9,643 nucleotides of DNA from an uncultured Collinsella sp. (GCA_900549655.1 UROZ01000075.1:1-9643), one strand, 5' to 3'; counted from the first letter of the stretch, positions 1 through 7,308 are shown. The notes: generated by a model from the sequence alone, not told the origin. Numbers and translations: made by a program.

Positions 1-1310
1 ACGGATACGAGTTTCTTGGCCTGAACGAACTCGGGGAGTTGCAGAATCTGTGCTTCGGAAAGCGGTGCCACGCTAAAGCCGGCGCCCTCGGGAGAGGCCA
101 GGAAAGCATCCACGACCTGCGTATTCTCTTCGTCAAAAACCGAGCAGGTGGCATAGATAAGCTCACCGCCGGCAGCAACACGCGCAGCGGCTTCCTTGAG
201 CATCGTCAGTTGTAGCTTGGGCAGCTCAGTCGTAACGTCGTTCTCGGTCAGACGCCACGGTATCTCGGGATGACGGCGCATGGTGCCAGTGCCAGAGCAC
301 GGCGCATCGATAAACACCGTGTCGAACAGGGCGGGCTCGCCAAGCGTCGCGTCAAAGGACGTGAGCACCTCATTGAGCTCGCAGGCATCGCCCGACACCG
401 TACGAACACCTAAGATACCCGCCTTATGCAGGCGCGCGAGATTCTGATCACACTTGCGATCGTGCAGATCGAGCGCGGTATGCTGATGCTCAAACCCGGC
501 ACGCTTGGCCTGGCACATCATCACATAGGTCTTGGTGCCGCGACCGGCGCCAATCTCCAGGCAACGACCGGGACGTGTCGCGGCAGTAGCGATAAGCTGA
601 GCGTTGAGGTCCGAGGCAACCGCGGCAGCACGCTCAAACACGCCCGATGCAACCGTGACCTGCGCATCGACCGGAGCATGGCAGCCCGGGAACACGGGTG
701 CCACAAGCTGGGAAATAAACGGATCGGGCTTGGTCGCAAACGCATTCTCGTGCAGCGCAAGCGGCGCAGGCGCCAGATTGCCGGCAAAGTTGAGCGCGCC
801 CTCGGGCGTATCAAACGAGGCCATAATACGAGCGCACAGCCAGCGAGGAAGACCCATCAAACGCGAAAGACGAACCAAACGGCGCTCGGACTCATCCACG
901 TCCGATGCCGTGGCAAAGTCCTCAACGTTGTCCGCAACCTTGTGCAGCACCGCGTTAGCCAGGCCCGCGGCAGACTTAGCACCGCTGCGCACCAGCTCAA
1001 CACCCTGACTTACGGCAACGCGACCAGGCGTATGCAGGTAAAGCATCTCGAAGGCCGAGATACGAAGCGCCATGCGCACACGCGGCGCAACCTTTTTAGG
1101 CTTATCGAGAAACTGATCGAGCAGTTCGTCCAAAATACCCTGTGTGGCGGCCACGCCAAGCGCCAAGCGAGCTGCAAAAGCGGAATCACGCTGGTCAATA
1201 GCCTTGGCCGAAGCACGGGACGAGAGCACGTCACGCGCGTACATGCCGCGGCGATCGGCCTCCATCAGCACATCGAGCGCAAGCTTGCGCGCGGGAGACA
1301 GCTTGCTCAT
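1..1310 (-). CDS. rsmB: 16S rRNA (cytosine-C5) methyltransferase RsmB/Sun, 3' end cut off by window
   Basis: RsmB methylates a cytosine of 16S rRNA (C967 in E. coli) using S-adenosylmethionine. Reading from ATG at 1310, 436 codons are open and run off the left edge, so a C-terminal piece is missing. Residues 1 to about 150 are helical and match the NusB-like RNA-binding domain expected at the N terminus. The methyltransferase domain shows a glycine-rich SAM loop at about 251-261 (LEIGAGRGTKT), DAPCSGTG at 335-342 with Cys338, and YATCS with the presumed catalytic Cys389. The DAPCSGTG plus TCS pair is diagnostic for the RsmB/RsmF/NSUN m5C family, and the NusB-like domain favours RsmB. The SAM loop departs from the usual AAPGGK form. 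The start overlaps the fmt stop as ATGA, so translation is probably coupled to fmt. Identity is confident; the exact target base is inferred from the family. Confidence 0.93.
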   Translation of the reverse strand, partial: MSKLSPARKLALDVLMEADRRGMYARDVLSSRASAKAIDQRDSAFAARLALGVAATQGILDELLDQFLDKPKKVAPRVRMALRISAFEMLYLHTPGRVAVSQGVELVRSGAKSAAGLANAVLHKVADNVEDFATASDVDESERRLVRLSRLMGLPRWLCARIMASFDTPEGALNFAGNLAPAPLALHENAFATKPDPFISQLVAPVFPGCHAPVDAQVTVASGVFERAAAVASDLNAQLIATAATRPGRCLEIGAGRGTKTYVMMCQAKRAGFEHQHTALDLHDRKCDQNLARLHKAGILGVRTVSGDACELNEVLTSFDATLGEPALFDTVFIDAPCSGTGTMRRHPEIPWRLTENDVTTELPKLQLTMLKEAAARVAAGGELIYATCSVFDEENTQVVDAFLASPEGAGFSVAPLSEAQILQLPEFVQAKKLVS

Positions 1311-2227
1311 GACAGAACACCCCACGAAAGATTGGCGCCTTGCAGCCCAGCAGCCCAAGCAGAAGCGGCCATAGCACGCTTGCCATCGGGCTTAACCTCG
1401 AGCAACTCAACCGTGCCATCGGAAAAACCAAGGTAAACACGCTTGGCCTTAACGAGAACCTGACCCTCGCCAAGCGATACATCAGCCGGCGCAGCATCGA
1501 GCACGCGCACGGTCTTGCCGGCAATCACGCAACGAGCAGGCGCGGTATCGGACGAGGCCAGCACATGACGCACGCAATCAAGCGCCGCCATTTGCGGATC
1601 CAGGCGCATCTCCTGCTTGGAAATCTTGGCAGCATGAGTGACGAGCGACTCATCCTGCTCAGTCCAAACAGCCGAGCCATCGGCAAGCGAGGGAAGAGTA
1701 TCGGCAAGCAGTTTGCCGCCAAGCTCACCAAGCTCCATGGTCAGCGCCTCAGCATGCTTACCGGCAACCGACGTGGAAGCCTGAGCACAATAAGCACCAG
1801 TATCCACGCCATGTCCAATGCGCATAATGGAAACGCCAGCAACCTCATCACCAGCAAGAATCGCACGCTGAATAGGAGCAGCCCCACGCCAACGAGGCAG
1901 CAAGGACGCATGAACATTCACAATACCAAGCGGCGCCATATGCAACACCTCATCAGGCAAAATGCAGCCATAGGCAGCCACGCAGAAAATATCAGCCTGC
2001 GCAGCCTGGAGCGCCTCAACAACCTCAGGCGTCATACGATTGGCCTCAACAACCGGCAACCCCAGCTCAAGCGCCTTAGCCTTAACAGGAGACGGCTCAA
2101 GCTTCTTACCACGCCCACGAACAGCATCAGGACGAGTAATGACAAGCACAATCTCGTTCCCAGCCTCAACAAGCGAAGTCAGCGAAGGCACAGCAAAATC
2201 GGGCGTACCCATAAACACAATACGCAT
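1307..2227 (-). CDS. fmt: Methionyl-tRNA formyltransferase
   Basis: Fmt transfers a formyl group from 10-formyltetrahydrofolate to Met-tRNAi, producing the initiator fMet-tRNA in the cytosol. The 306-residue product has the family's usual length and opens with MRIVFMGTPDFAVP, the first strand of the formyltransferase fold. The active-site block NVHASLLPRWRGAAPIQ carries Asn105 and His107, and GVDTGAY supplies Asp142; these three match the catalytic Asn-His-Asp of the family. The remaining ~100 residues correspond to the tRNA-binding C-terminal domain. The start is supported by GAGGGGAG at 2237-2244, nine bases upstream. The last codons overlap the rsmB start by four bases. The deformylase that reverses its action, def, lies just upstream on the same strand, but a probable terminator and a palindrome separate the two, so fmt-rsmB may be its own transcription unit. 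Confidence 0.97.
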   Translation of the reverse strand: MRIVFMGTPDFAVPSLTSLVEAGNEIVLVITRPDAVRGRGKKLEPSPVKAKALELGLPVVEANRMTPEVVEALQAAQADIFCVAAYGCILPDEVLHMAPLGIVNVHASLLPRWRGAAPIQRAILAGDEVAGVSIMRIGHGVDTGAYCAQASTSVAGKHAEALTMELGELGGKLLADTLPSLADGSAVWTEQDESLVTHAAKISKQEMRLDPQMAALDCVRHVLASSDTAPARCVIAGKTVRVLDAAPADVSLGEGQVLVKAKRVYLGFSDGTVELLEVKPDGKRAMAASAWAAGLQGANLSWGVLS

Positions 2228-2236
2228 AAAGGACGT

Positions 2237-2244
2237 CTCCCCTC
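2237..2244 (-). promoter_or_regulatory. Ribosome binding site of fmt
   Basis: On the minus strand this reads GAGGGGAG, nine bases before the ATG at 2227. It fixes the fmt start. Its GAG end could also pair with an upstream CGTCTC element (see findings). Confidence 0.8.
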
Positions 2245-2332
2245 AACCAAAGCCGAGACGGCTACAAATAACAGCGGAAAGCCAAGTACCCAGCCCATCC
2301 GCAATAACAATTCAACAAGAACAAATATACCC

Positions 2333-2370
2333 AAAACCAAAGAAAGAGCCGCAATAAAAGCAGCTCTTTC
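2333..2370 (-). terminator. Probable rho-independent terminator downstream of def
   Basis: On the minus strand, GAAAGAGCTGC pairs with GCGGCTCTTTC (plus positions 2360-2370 with 2342-2352) around a 7-nt TTTTATT loop, giving 11 bp. It is followed by TTTGGTTTT. The one non-Watson-Crick position is G-U in minus-strand RNA but C-A in plus-strand RNA, so the structure works best for leftward transcription. It would end the priA-def transcript before fmt. Confidence 0.7.
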
Positions 2371-2444
2371 AGCAAAGCAATTATCAGCGAAGACGCCCCT
2401 CCCTGGCCCAACGGCACCCGGGCGAACCGAGCCAGAACAACGCA

Positions 2445-2544
2445 GTCCCCGGTGCTGAGCGCCCACATATCGTCCGACGCAGTTTCGCAGCAAAGCGAGA
2501 ATGTTTGAGCACGGGATGATATGTGGGCGCTCAGCACCGGGGAC
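2445..2544. repeat. Long palindrome with 27-nt perfect arms
   Basis: The left arm (2445-2471) begins GTCCCCGGTGCTGAGCGCCC and is the exact reverse complement of the right arm (2518-2544), with a 46-nt spacer. The right arm ends eight bases before the def stop codon. The perfect arms, the GTCCCC/GGGGAC ends and the intergenic position suggest a mobile REP/MITE-type repeat rather than a plain terminator. Neither side has a T-run directly after the stem. Confidence 0.8.
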
Positions 2545-2552
2545 GAGGGGAC

Positions 2553-3089
2553 CTACTCGGTCTCGCCCGGTCGAGCGCCGCGGGCCAGGGCGTCCTGGTA
2601 CTCCTTGACGGCCTTGATCCTCTGCATCGGCTTCAGTCGCTCGAACATGGTGTTACCGTGCAGGTGATCGATCTCGTGCTGCAGGCACACGCAGAACAGA
2701 TCGCCCGTGGCCTCATAGCGAATAAGGTTGGCATCCAAGTCATACGCCTCGACGACGACATGGTCGGGACGCTCAATCTCGCAGCTAATGCCGGGGATGG
2801 AAAGGCAGCCCTCGCTAAAGGGCACCAGATGGTCGCTCTGCTCAACAATAACGGGATTGATGAGCACGTACGGGTCGTAGTCGTTCTTGTCGCTGTAGTC
2901 GCAGTCGATGGTGACCAGCTGAATGAGCTCGCCGATCTGCGGAGCAGCCAGGCCGCAGCCACCGTTCTCGAACATTATCTTCTTCATCTTCTCGGCAAGC
3001 GCCTCGATCGCCGGGGTGATCTCCTCGATGACGGCGCACTCCTGGCGCAGACGAGGGTCGGGCGACAGTACGATTCCGTTGGCTTCCAT
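2553..3089 (-). CDS. def: Peptide deformylase
   Basis: Def removes the formyl group from the N-terminal methionine of new proteins, using a metal (usually Fe2+). All three family motifs are present, numbered from the ATG at 3089: GCGLAAPQIG at 44-53, EGCLS at 93-97 with metal ligand Cys95, and HEIDH at 138-142 with ligands His138 and His142 and catalytic Glu139. The product is 178 residues, normal for the family. An in-frame ATG at 3095 would add two residues, but AAAGGA abuts it. From the ATG at 3089 the same AAAGGA lies five bases upstream, the spacing also seen at metK, so 3089 is preferred. It starts 18 bases after the priA stop, so the two are very likely co-transcribed. It is the functional partner of fmt downstream. 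Confidence 0.96.
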   Translation of the reverse strand: MEANGIVLSPDPRLRQECAVIEEITPAIEALAEKMKKIMFENGGCGLAAPQIGELIQLVTIDCDYSDKNDYDPYVLINPVIVEQSDHLVPFSEGCLSIPGISCEIERPDHVVVEAYDLDANLIRYEATGDLFCVCLQHEIDHLHGNTMFERLKPMQRIKAVKEYQDALARGARPGETE

Positions 3090-3101
3090 GGCCATCCTTT
3101 C
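3090..3101 (-). promoter_or_regulatory. Ribosome binding site deciding the def start
   Basis: The minus strand reads GAAAGGATGGCC and then ATG at 3089. AAAGGA sits five bases from that ATG, but it touches the ATG at 3095, which is too close for initiation. The site lies entirely between the priA stop and def. Confidence 0.6.
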
Positions 3102-3107
3102 GGGTTG

Positions 3108-5561
3108 TTACATCAAATCATAGGCGTCGACGTCAACGCTCACGCTCACGCCGCGCACAGAGCCCACCTCTTTGAGGCAGGCGTCGATATCACCAGAGAC
3201 ATGGTACCCTACCGGCGACTTCACAAGCAGATGGAAGCGGTAACGGTCCTTGGCTCTCTCGATTACACATGAAGCCGGGCCCAGCACCTGAGGCACGGCG
3301 CTCCCCGCCCGCAAAAAGTCGGGCGCGGCGGCATGCCAGCGGCGCTTGAGGAGCTTCGCGATGCGGCCGATGTAGTCCTGCGCGTCGTCTCGGTTCGCCG
3401 ACCATACCAAGATGTTGACCAGGCGAACAAACGGCGGGTACAGCGCGTCGCGGCGCTGGTCCAGGTCGTAGTCGGTAAAAATCGAGCGGTCGTGCTCGGC
3501 GACGGCGCGGATGACCGGGTCCTCGGGCAGGTAGGTCTGGATGATGACCTCGCCGGGGCGATCGCCGCGGCCGGCGCGGCCCGCAACCTGCTCCAGCAGA
3601 TCGTAGGCGCGCTCCCCTGCGCGAAAGTCGGGCAGCTTGAGGGCGAAGTCGGCATTGACCACGCCTACGAGCGTGACCTCGGGAAAATCGAGACCCTTTG
3701 CGATCATTTGGGTGCCCAGCAACACGGCGCAATCCGCCGCATCGAACTGCTCGAGCAGCTTTTTGTGCGCATCCTTGCCGCGCGTGGAATCGGCATCCAT
3801 GCGAATAATGGCGACATCCTCGGGAAGCATCTGATGCAGTGCGTCCTCGATCTGCTGCGTTCCCAGACCCATTTTTGCCAGGTAGCGACTGCCACATTTG
3901 GGGCAACGGCTTGTGGGCGCGGGATAGGGCTGCACGCGCCAAGACGAACCGCAGGTGTGACATTGCAGCGTGTGCGTGCGCTCGTGATATGTAAGCGCGG
4001 TGGAGCAGTGATTGCAGGTGGGGACGCATCCGCACTCGCGGCACATCAAGAACGGCGCAAAGCCACGGCGGTTGTGCAACAGCACGGCCTTCTCGCGGCG
4101 CTCGACCACACGCTCCAAGCCCTCCATCAAGGGTTTTGAGAACATGCAGCGGCTGCCGTGCGAGAACTCGCGGCGCAGGTCGGCAATGCGGACTGTCGGC
4201 AGCACGGCGTGTCCCGGGCGCTCGGGCATCTCGACGCGCGTCCAGGTGGCACCGTTATACGTGCCACGGCGGCAACGGTCGAGCGCTTCGGCAGAAGGCG
4301 TGGCCGAGCCCAACACGAGTGGGCAGCGGTAGCGCCGCGCCATCTCGGCCGCCACCTCGCGCGCGTGGTAGCGCGGACTGGAGCCCTGCTTATAGCTGGT
4401 CTCGTGCTCCTCGTCGATGATGATGAGGCCCAAGTCGCTGAGCGGGCAAAAGAGCGCCGAGCGGGCACCGACGACCACGCGGGCCGCACCGCTGGCGACC
4501 ATATCCCACTGGTCCAGGCGCTCGCCGGCCGAAAGACGCGAATGGAACACGGCGACCGTCTCGCCAAAGCGCGAGCGAAAGCGGCCGACGGTCTGGGCCG
4601 TCAGTGAGATCTCGGGCACCAGAACGCATGCCGAACGGCCGGCGGCTAGCACGCGCTCAATCGCCGAAAGGTAAACCTCGGTTTTGCCGGAGCCGGTGAC
4701 GCCGTCGACCAGCACCACGTCGCCATGAGCGTCCAGACGGGCGCGCTCAATCTGCGCGAGTGCCTGTTGCTGGCCGTTCGTGAGCGCGACCGGCGCCTTG
4801 CCGCTTGCCGAGGACAGCGTGGTCTGCTCGCTGCAGCCACGCCAAGCACGGCGCTCCTCCACCACCACGACGCCGCGCCTTTCGAGCGCCTTGATGGTCG
4901 CCGACATGCTGTTATAGAGCAGGTTGAGGTCGCGCGTCGTGACCGGTCCGCACTGGAGCGCCTCGATGAGCTGACGCTGACGAACCGCCGTTTTGGGAGG
5001 CGTATAGTCGAAGCCCTCGGGCGTAAGCATGACCCAACGGTTTTGGATGGGTTTGACGGCAGGGCGCTCGACAGTCCACACGCCGTCGTCGCTTTTGACC
5101 ACGCGCGGGCTTCCACCCGGTGGCAAGAACAGGCGCAGGCACTCGGAAAGCGTCGCAACATACTCGCGGCTCATCCAGCGCGCGATACGGGCGGACTCGG
5201 CGCCAAAGAGCGGTTTGCTGAGGATGGTCTCGATGGGCTTGATGCGCGCGGTGTCGAGGGTAATGTTGCCTTGCAAGTCGCCCAGTTCGGGCGCAATATC
5301 GACGATATAGCCTGCGGCGGCACGGTTGCCAAAGTGGACCAGAACCGTCGATCCGACCTGGGCGTCGTTGGCAAGGGACTCGGGAATGCCGTAAGCAAAT
5401 GGTTCGGACAGCGCACGGGTGGGGATGTCAAGAACCACACTCGCGTAGGCGGCGATGGGCTCAGGCGCAGGCTCGGGCTTTGCCGGGGCAGCAGCGGATG
5501 CCGGTACCACCGTAGTCTCCTCAGGTTCCGGCGAACCAAACAGCGAAAGTTGCTCGGCCAT
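3108..5561 (-). CDS. priA: Primosomal protein N' (replication restart helicase PriA)
   Basis: PriA recognises abandoned replication forks and reloads the replisome. It is a 3'-5' superfamily 2 helicase with a zinc-binding insert. From ATG at 5561 the product is 817 residues. Visible parts are an N-terminal QLSLF motif at 4-8; an Ala/Pro/Glu-rich linker to about 38; the 3'-end-binding domain starting near YASVVLDIP; Walker A GVTGSGKT with Lys293; DEEH at 383-386; eight zinc-ligand cysteines at 507, 510, 516, 519, 534, 537, 553 and 556; and the helicase block from GTQMIAKGLDFPEV to QVAGRAGRG. An ATG at 5579 lies upstream of GGGAGG and has no site of its own, so I choose 5561. No key residue is missing, so the protein should be active. 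It follows the gltX terminator and precedes def by 18 bases. Confidence 0.97.
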   Translation of the reverse strand: MAEQLSLFGSPEPEETTVVPASAAAPAKPEPAPEPIAAYASVVLDIPTRALSEPFAYGIPESLANDAQVGSTVLVHFGNRAAAGYIVDIAPELGDLQGNITLDTARIKPIETILSKPLFGAESARIARWMSREYVATLSECLRLFLPPGGSPRVVKSDDGVWTVERPAVKPIQNRWVMLTPEGFDYTPPKTAVRQRQLIEALQCGPVTTRDLNLLYNSMSATIKALERRGVVVVEERRAWRGCSEQTTLSSASGKAPVALTNGQQQALAQIERARLDAHGDVVLVDGVTGSGKTEVYLSAIERVLAAGRSACVLVPEISLTAQTVGRFRSRFGETVAVFHSRLSAGERLDQWDMVASGAARVVVGARSALFCPLSDLGLIIIDEEHETSYKQGSSPRYHAREVAAEMARRYRCPLVLGSATPSAEALDRCRRGTYNGATWTRVEMPERPGHAVLPTVRIADLRREFSHGSRCMFSKPLMEGLERVVERREKAVLLHNRRGFAPFLMCRECGCVPTCNHCSTALTYHERTHTLQCHTCGSSWRVQPYPAPTSRCPKCGSRYLAKMGLGTQQIEDALHQMLPEDVAIIRMDADSTRGKDAHKKLLEQFDAADCAVLLGTQMIAKGLDFPEVTLVGVVNADFALKLPDFRAGERAYDLLEQVAGRAGRGDRPGEVIIQTYLPEDPVIRAVAEHDRSIFTDYDLDQRRDALYPPFVRLVNILVWSANRDDAQDYIGRIAKLLKRRWHAAAPDFLRAGSAVPQVLGPASCVIERAKDRYRFHLLVKSPVGYHVSGDIDACLKEVGSVRGVSVSVDVDAYDLM

Positions 5562-5570
5562 GGCCCCAGC

Positions 5571-5578
5571 ACCTCCCA
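5571..5578 (-). promoter_or_regulatory. Ribosome binding site deciding the priA start
   Basis: The minus strand reads TGGGAGGT, nine bases before ATG at 5561. The upstream in-frame ATG (5577-5579) overlaps this site, so it cannot use it. Confidence 0.8.
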
Positions 5579-5592
5579 TCCCATTCGTCTAC

Positions 5593-5626
5593 AGAAACAA
5601 GAACCCCGCTCAGGGTGAACGGGGCT
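5593..5626 (-). terminator. Rho-independent terminator of gltX
   Basis: On the minus strand AGCCCCGTTCA pairs with TGAGCGGGGTT around a CCC loop (5602-5626): 11 bp with two G-U wobbles. TTCTTGTTTCT follows. It lies 24 bases past the gltX stop and about 40 bases before the priA start. Read-through or a promoter inside the gltX end is needed to express priA; I see no clear promoter in the short gap. Confidence 0.78.
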
Positions 5627-5650
5627 CGGATACAAACGTTTGCGCAGCGA

Positions 5651-7126
5651 TTACAGCGTCATCGTGCGGGCGCGGTCAATGCGCGCCAGGCAGTCGTCGC
5701 GACCGACGAGCGCCATGGTCTCGCCCAGCGGAGGGCTCACCATGTTGCCGCAGACGGCGACGCGCACGGCCTGGAACACCACGCGCTTCTTAAGGTCCAT
5801 CTGCTCGGGCAGCGGCTCAAGCGCGGCGTCAATGTTGGCAGCCGTCCACTCGTCCACGTCCTCGAGCGCGGCCTTGGCGGCATCCAGAATGGCACCCATG
5901 CCCTCCTTGACCAGGCCCTTGTTGACGGACTTCTCGTCATACTCGAGCGTCTCGGCCGTAGCGAAGATGGGGGCGGCGACGGTCACGGCGTCGGCCGGCA
6001 TCTTGGTGCGCGGCTTGACGATGGCGGCAAGCGCATCGATCCAATCCTCGCCGTACTCGACATTGCCCTCGATGAGACCCGCCTCGTGCAGTTCGGGGAC
6101 CATGATCTCGTCGGCAAACTGAGCATCGGACATGCCGTTGATGTACTCAGCGTTGACCCAATCGAGCTTCTTGGGGTCGAAGGTCGCCGGGTTCTTGGAG
6201 ATGCGGTCGAGCGAGAACTTGCTGGCCAGGACATCGCGCGGGATGATCGTGGTCTCGCCGTCGAGCGACCAGCCGAGCAGCGCCAGGTAGTTGACGAAAG
6301 CGTCGGACAGGTAGCCGGCGTCGCGGTACTCCTCCACCGAGGTGGCGCCGTGGCGCTTGGAGAGCTTCTTGCCGTCGGCACCCAAGATCATGGAGATGTG
6401 GGCGAACGTAGGCACGGGCGCGCCGAGGGCCTCGTAGACCATGACCTGACGCGGGGTGTTGGACAGGTGGTCGTCGCCGCGGATGACATGGGTAATCTTC
6501 ATCATGGCGTCGTCGACGACGGTCGCGAAGTTGTACGTGGGCGTGCCATCGGAGCGGAAGATGACAAAGTCGTCGAGCTCCTTGGCGTCAAAGGTTACCT
6601 CGCCGTGGACGGCGTCGTGGATAACGACGTCGCCGCGGTCCTCGGGCACCTTGATGCGTAGGACGTAGGACTCGCCGGCCTCGATGCGACGGCGGGCCTC
6701 CTCGGGATCAAGATCGCGGCAACGGCGCTGATAGCCCTGGAAGGGGTCCTTGCGCTCCTGCGCGGCCTTGCGATCGGCATCCAGCTGCTCCTTGGTGCAG
6801 AAGCAGGGATAGGCCTTGCCCTCGTCCCAAAGCTTCTGGGCGGCCTGCTTGTACAGGTCCAAGCGCTCGGTCTGGGCGTAGGGGCCAAAGTCGCCGCCCA
6901 CCTCGGGACCCTCGTCCCAGTCCAGGCCCAGCCAACGCATGGCGCGCAGGATGATCTGCGTGTTCTCGTCGGTGGAGCGGGTGGGGTCGGTGTCGTCGAT
7001 GCGCAGGATGAACGTGCCGCCGTTTGCACGGGCGAAAGCCCAGTTATAGATAGCGGTGCGGGCGCCGCCGATGTGCAGCTTGCCCGTCGGTGAGGGTGCA
7101 AAGCGGACGCGAACGTCTGATGCCAT
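5651..7126 (-). CDS. gltX: Glutamyl-tRNA synthetase
   Basis: GltX is the class I synthetase that charges tRNA with glutamate. The product is 491 residues, typical of bacterial GluRS. The HIGH-type signature PSPTGKLHIGG lies at 11-21 and the KMSKS-type signature KLSKR at 254-258. A CFC pair at 108-110 and a CRD at 136-138 stand where E. coli GluRS binds zinc with Cys-x-Cys and Cys-x-His. Here Asp replaces the His, so zinc binding is uncertain. The start at 7126 is set by GAGGAG six bases upstream; a longer frame from 7165 would add 13 residues unlike the family N terminus. It is divergent from metK, ends in a strong hairpin terminator and is followed by priA. Whether it also charges tRNA-Gln cannot be told from this window. 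Confidence 0.97.
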   Translation of the reverse strand: MASDVRVRFAPSPTGKLHIGGARTAIYNWAFARANGGTFILRIDDTDPTRSTDENTQIILRAMRWLGLDWDEGPEVGGDFGPYAQTERLDLYKQAAQKLWDEGKAYPCFCTKEQLDADRKAAQERKDPFQGYQRRCRDLDPEEARRRIEAGESYVLRIKVPEDRGDVVIHDAVHGEVTFDAKELDDFVIFRSDGTPTYNFATVVDDAMMKITHVIRGDDHLSNTPRQVMVYEALGAPVPTFAHISMILGADGKKLSKRHGATSVEEYRDAGYLSDAFVNYLALLGWSLDGETTIIPRDVLASKFSLDRISKNPATFDPKKLDWVNAEYINGMSDAQFADEIMVPELHEAGLIEGNVEYGEDWIDALAAIVKPRTKMPADAVTVAAPIFATAETLEYDEKSVNKGLVKEGMGAILDAAKAALEDVDEWTAANIDAALEPLPEQMDLKKRVVFQAVRVAVCGNMVSPPLGETMALVGRDDCLARIDRARTMTL

Positions 7127-7132
7127 GGAAAT

Positions 7133-7138
7133 CTCCTC
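7133..7138 (-). promoter_or_regulatory. Ribosome binding site deciding the gltX start
   Basis: The minus strand reads GAGGAG followed by ATTTCC and ATG at 7126. The spacing is ideal, and the protein then begins MASDVRVRFAPSPTG, as expected for GluRS. Confidence 0.85.
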
Positions 7139-7166
7139 GATTGCAGGATGGATGTCTAACCGCACC

Positions 7167-7197
7167 AGTATAAAGCATCAAAGCAACCTCTGCACAA
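7167..7197 (-). promoter_or_regulatory. Candidate gltX promoter
   Basis: The minus strand has TATACT (plus 7167-7172), a good -10 box 40 bases before the gltX start. The matching -35 region is weak: TTGTGC at plus 7192-7197 gives a long 19-base spacer. The -10 is convincing and the -35 is not. Confidence 0.45.
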
Positions 7198-7207
7198 AGG
7201 GCACCGA

Positions 7208-7297
7208 CCTACTCATTGGGGACAGACTTAAATGACCAGTCGTTGGAGACGTTCTTAGTTTAAGGCTGGTCATTTATGTCTGTCCCCAATGAGTAGG
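7208..7297. repeat. Long palindrome with 32-nt arms between gltX and metK
   Basis: The left arm (7208-7239) starts CCTACTCATTGGGGACAGAC. The right arm (7266-7297) is its reverse complement except for one position (T7228 facing T7277). The spacer is 26 nt. It contains GGGGACAGAC and AAATGACCAG. It lies exactly between the two divergent promoter regions. It looks like a REP/MITE-type repeat; that class is my inference. Confidence 0.85.
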
Positions 7298-7308
7298 TGC
7301 GGAAAGGG

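Larger units (their letters stand above)
2228..2552. other. 325-nt fmt-def gap without a gene
   Basis: This gap holds, from right to left in the direction of transcription, the 27-bp-arm palindrome next to the def stop, a hairpin-plus-T-run terminator at 2333-2370, a small hairpin at 2251-2263 and the fmt ribosome binding site. Open frames here on the minus strand translate to Leu/Phe-rich peptides only because they cross the terminator's T-rich strand. None has a good start. I see no clear -35/-10 pair for fmt. Confidence 0.7.

Noticed and set aside
426..1436. Long plus-strand open frame opposite rsmB and the end of fmt
   Set aside because: It is antisense to confident genes, its translation resembles no protein, and G/C-rich third positions on the other strand explain the lack of stops.
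1340..2458. 372-codon plus-strand open frame opposite fmt
   Set aside because: It is a shadow of fmt, rich in Arg, Asn and Ser with no recognisable motif, and it runs on into the terminator and palindrome.
2179..2537. Small hydrophobic minus-strand proteins between def and fmt (frames ending at 2262 and 2179)
   Set aside because: They begin inside the palindrome without a ribosome binding site. The hydrophobic run is simply the T-rich strand of the terminator, and one frame overlaps the fmt start.
5577..5579. Upstream ATG as the priA start
   Set aside because: It overlaps the GGGAGG site that serves the ATG at 5561 and has no site of its own.
5633..5642. Perfect 10-bp palindrome CAAACGTTTG after gltX
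   Set aside because: Short palindromes are common, and nothing else marks it as an operator.
4725..6661. Two long plus-strand frames opposite priA and gltX (4725-5618 and 5615-6661)
   Set aside because: They are antisense to genes with full sets of catalytic motifs. Their His/Gly/Val-rich composition is typical of shadow frames in high-GC DNA.
7127..7165. 13-residue N-terminal extension of GltX
   Set aside because: GAGGAG lies inside this stretch at ideal distance from 7126, and the family starts directly with the MASxVRVRFAPSPTG type of sequence.
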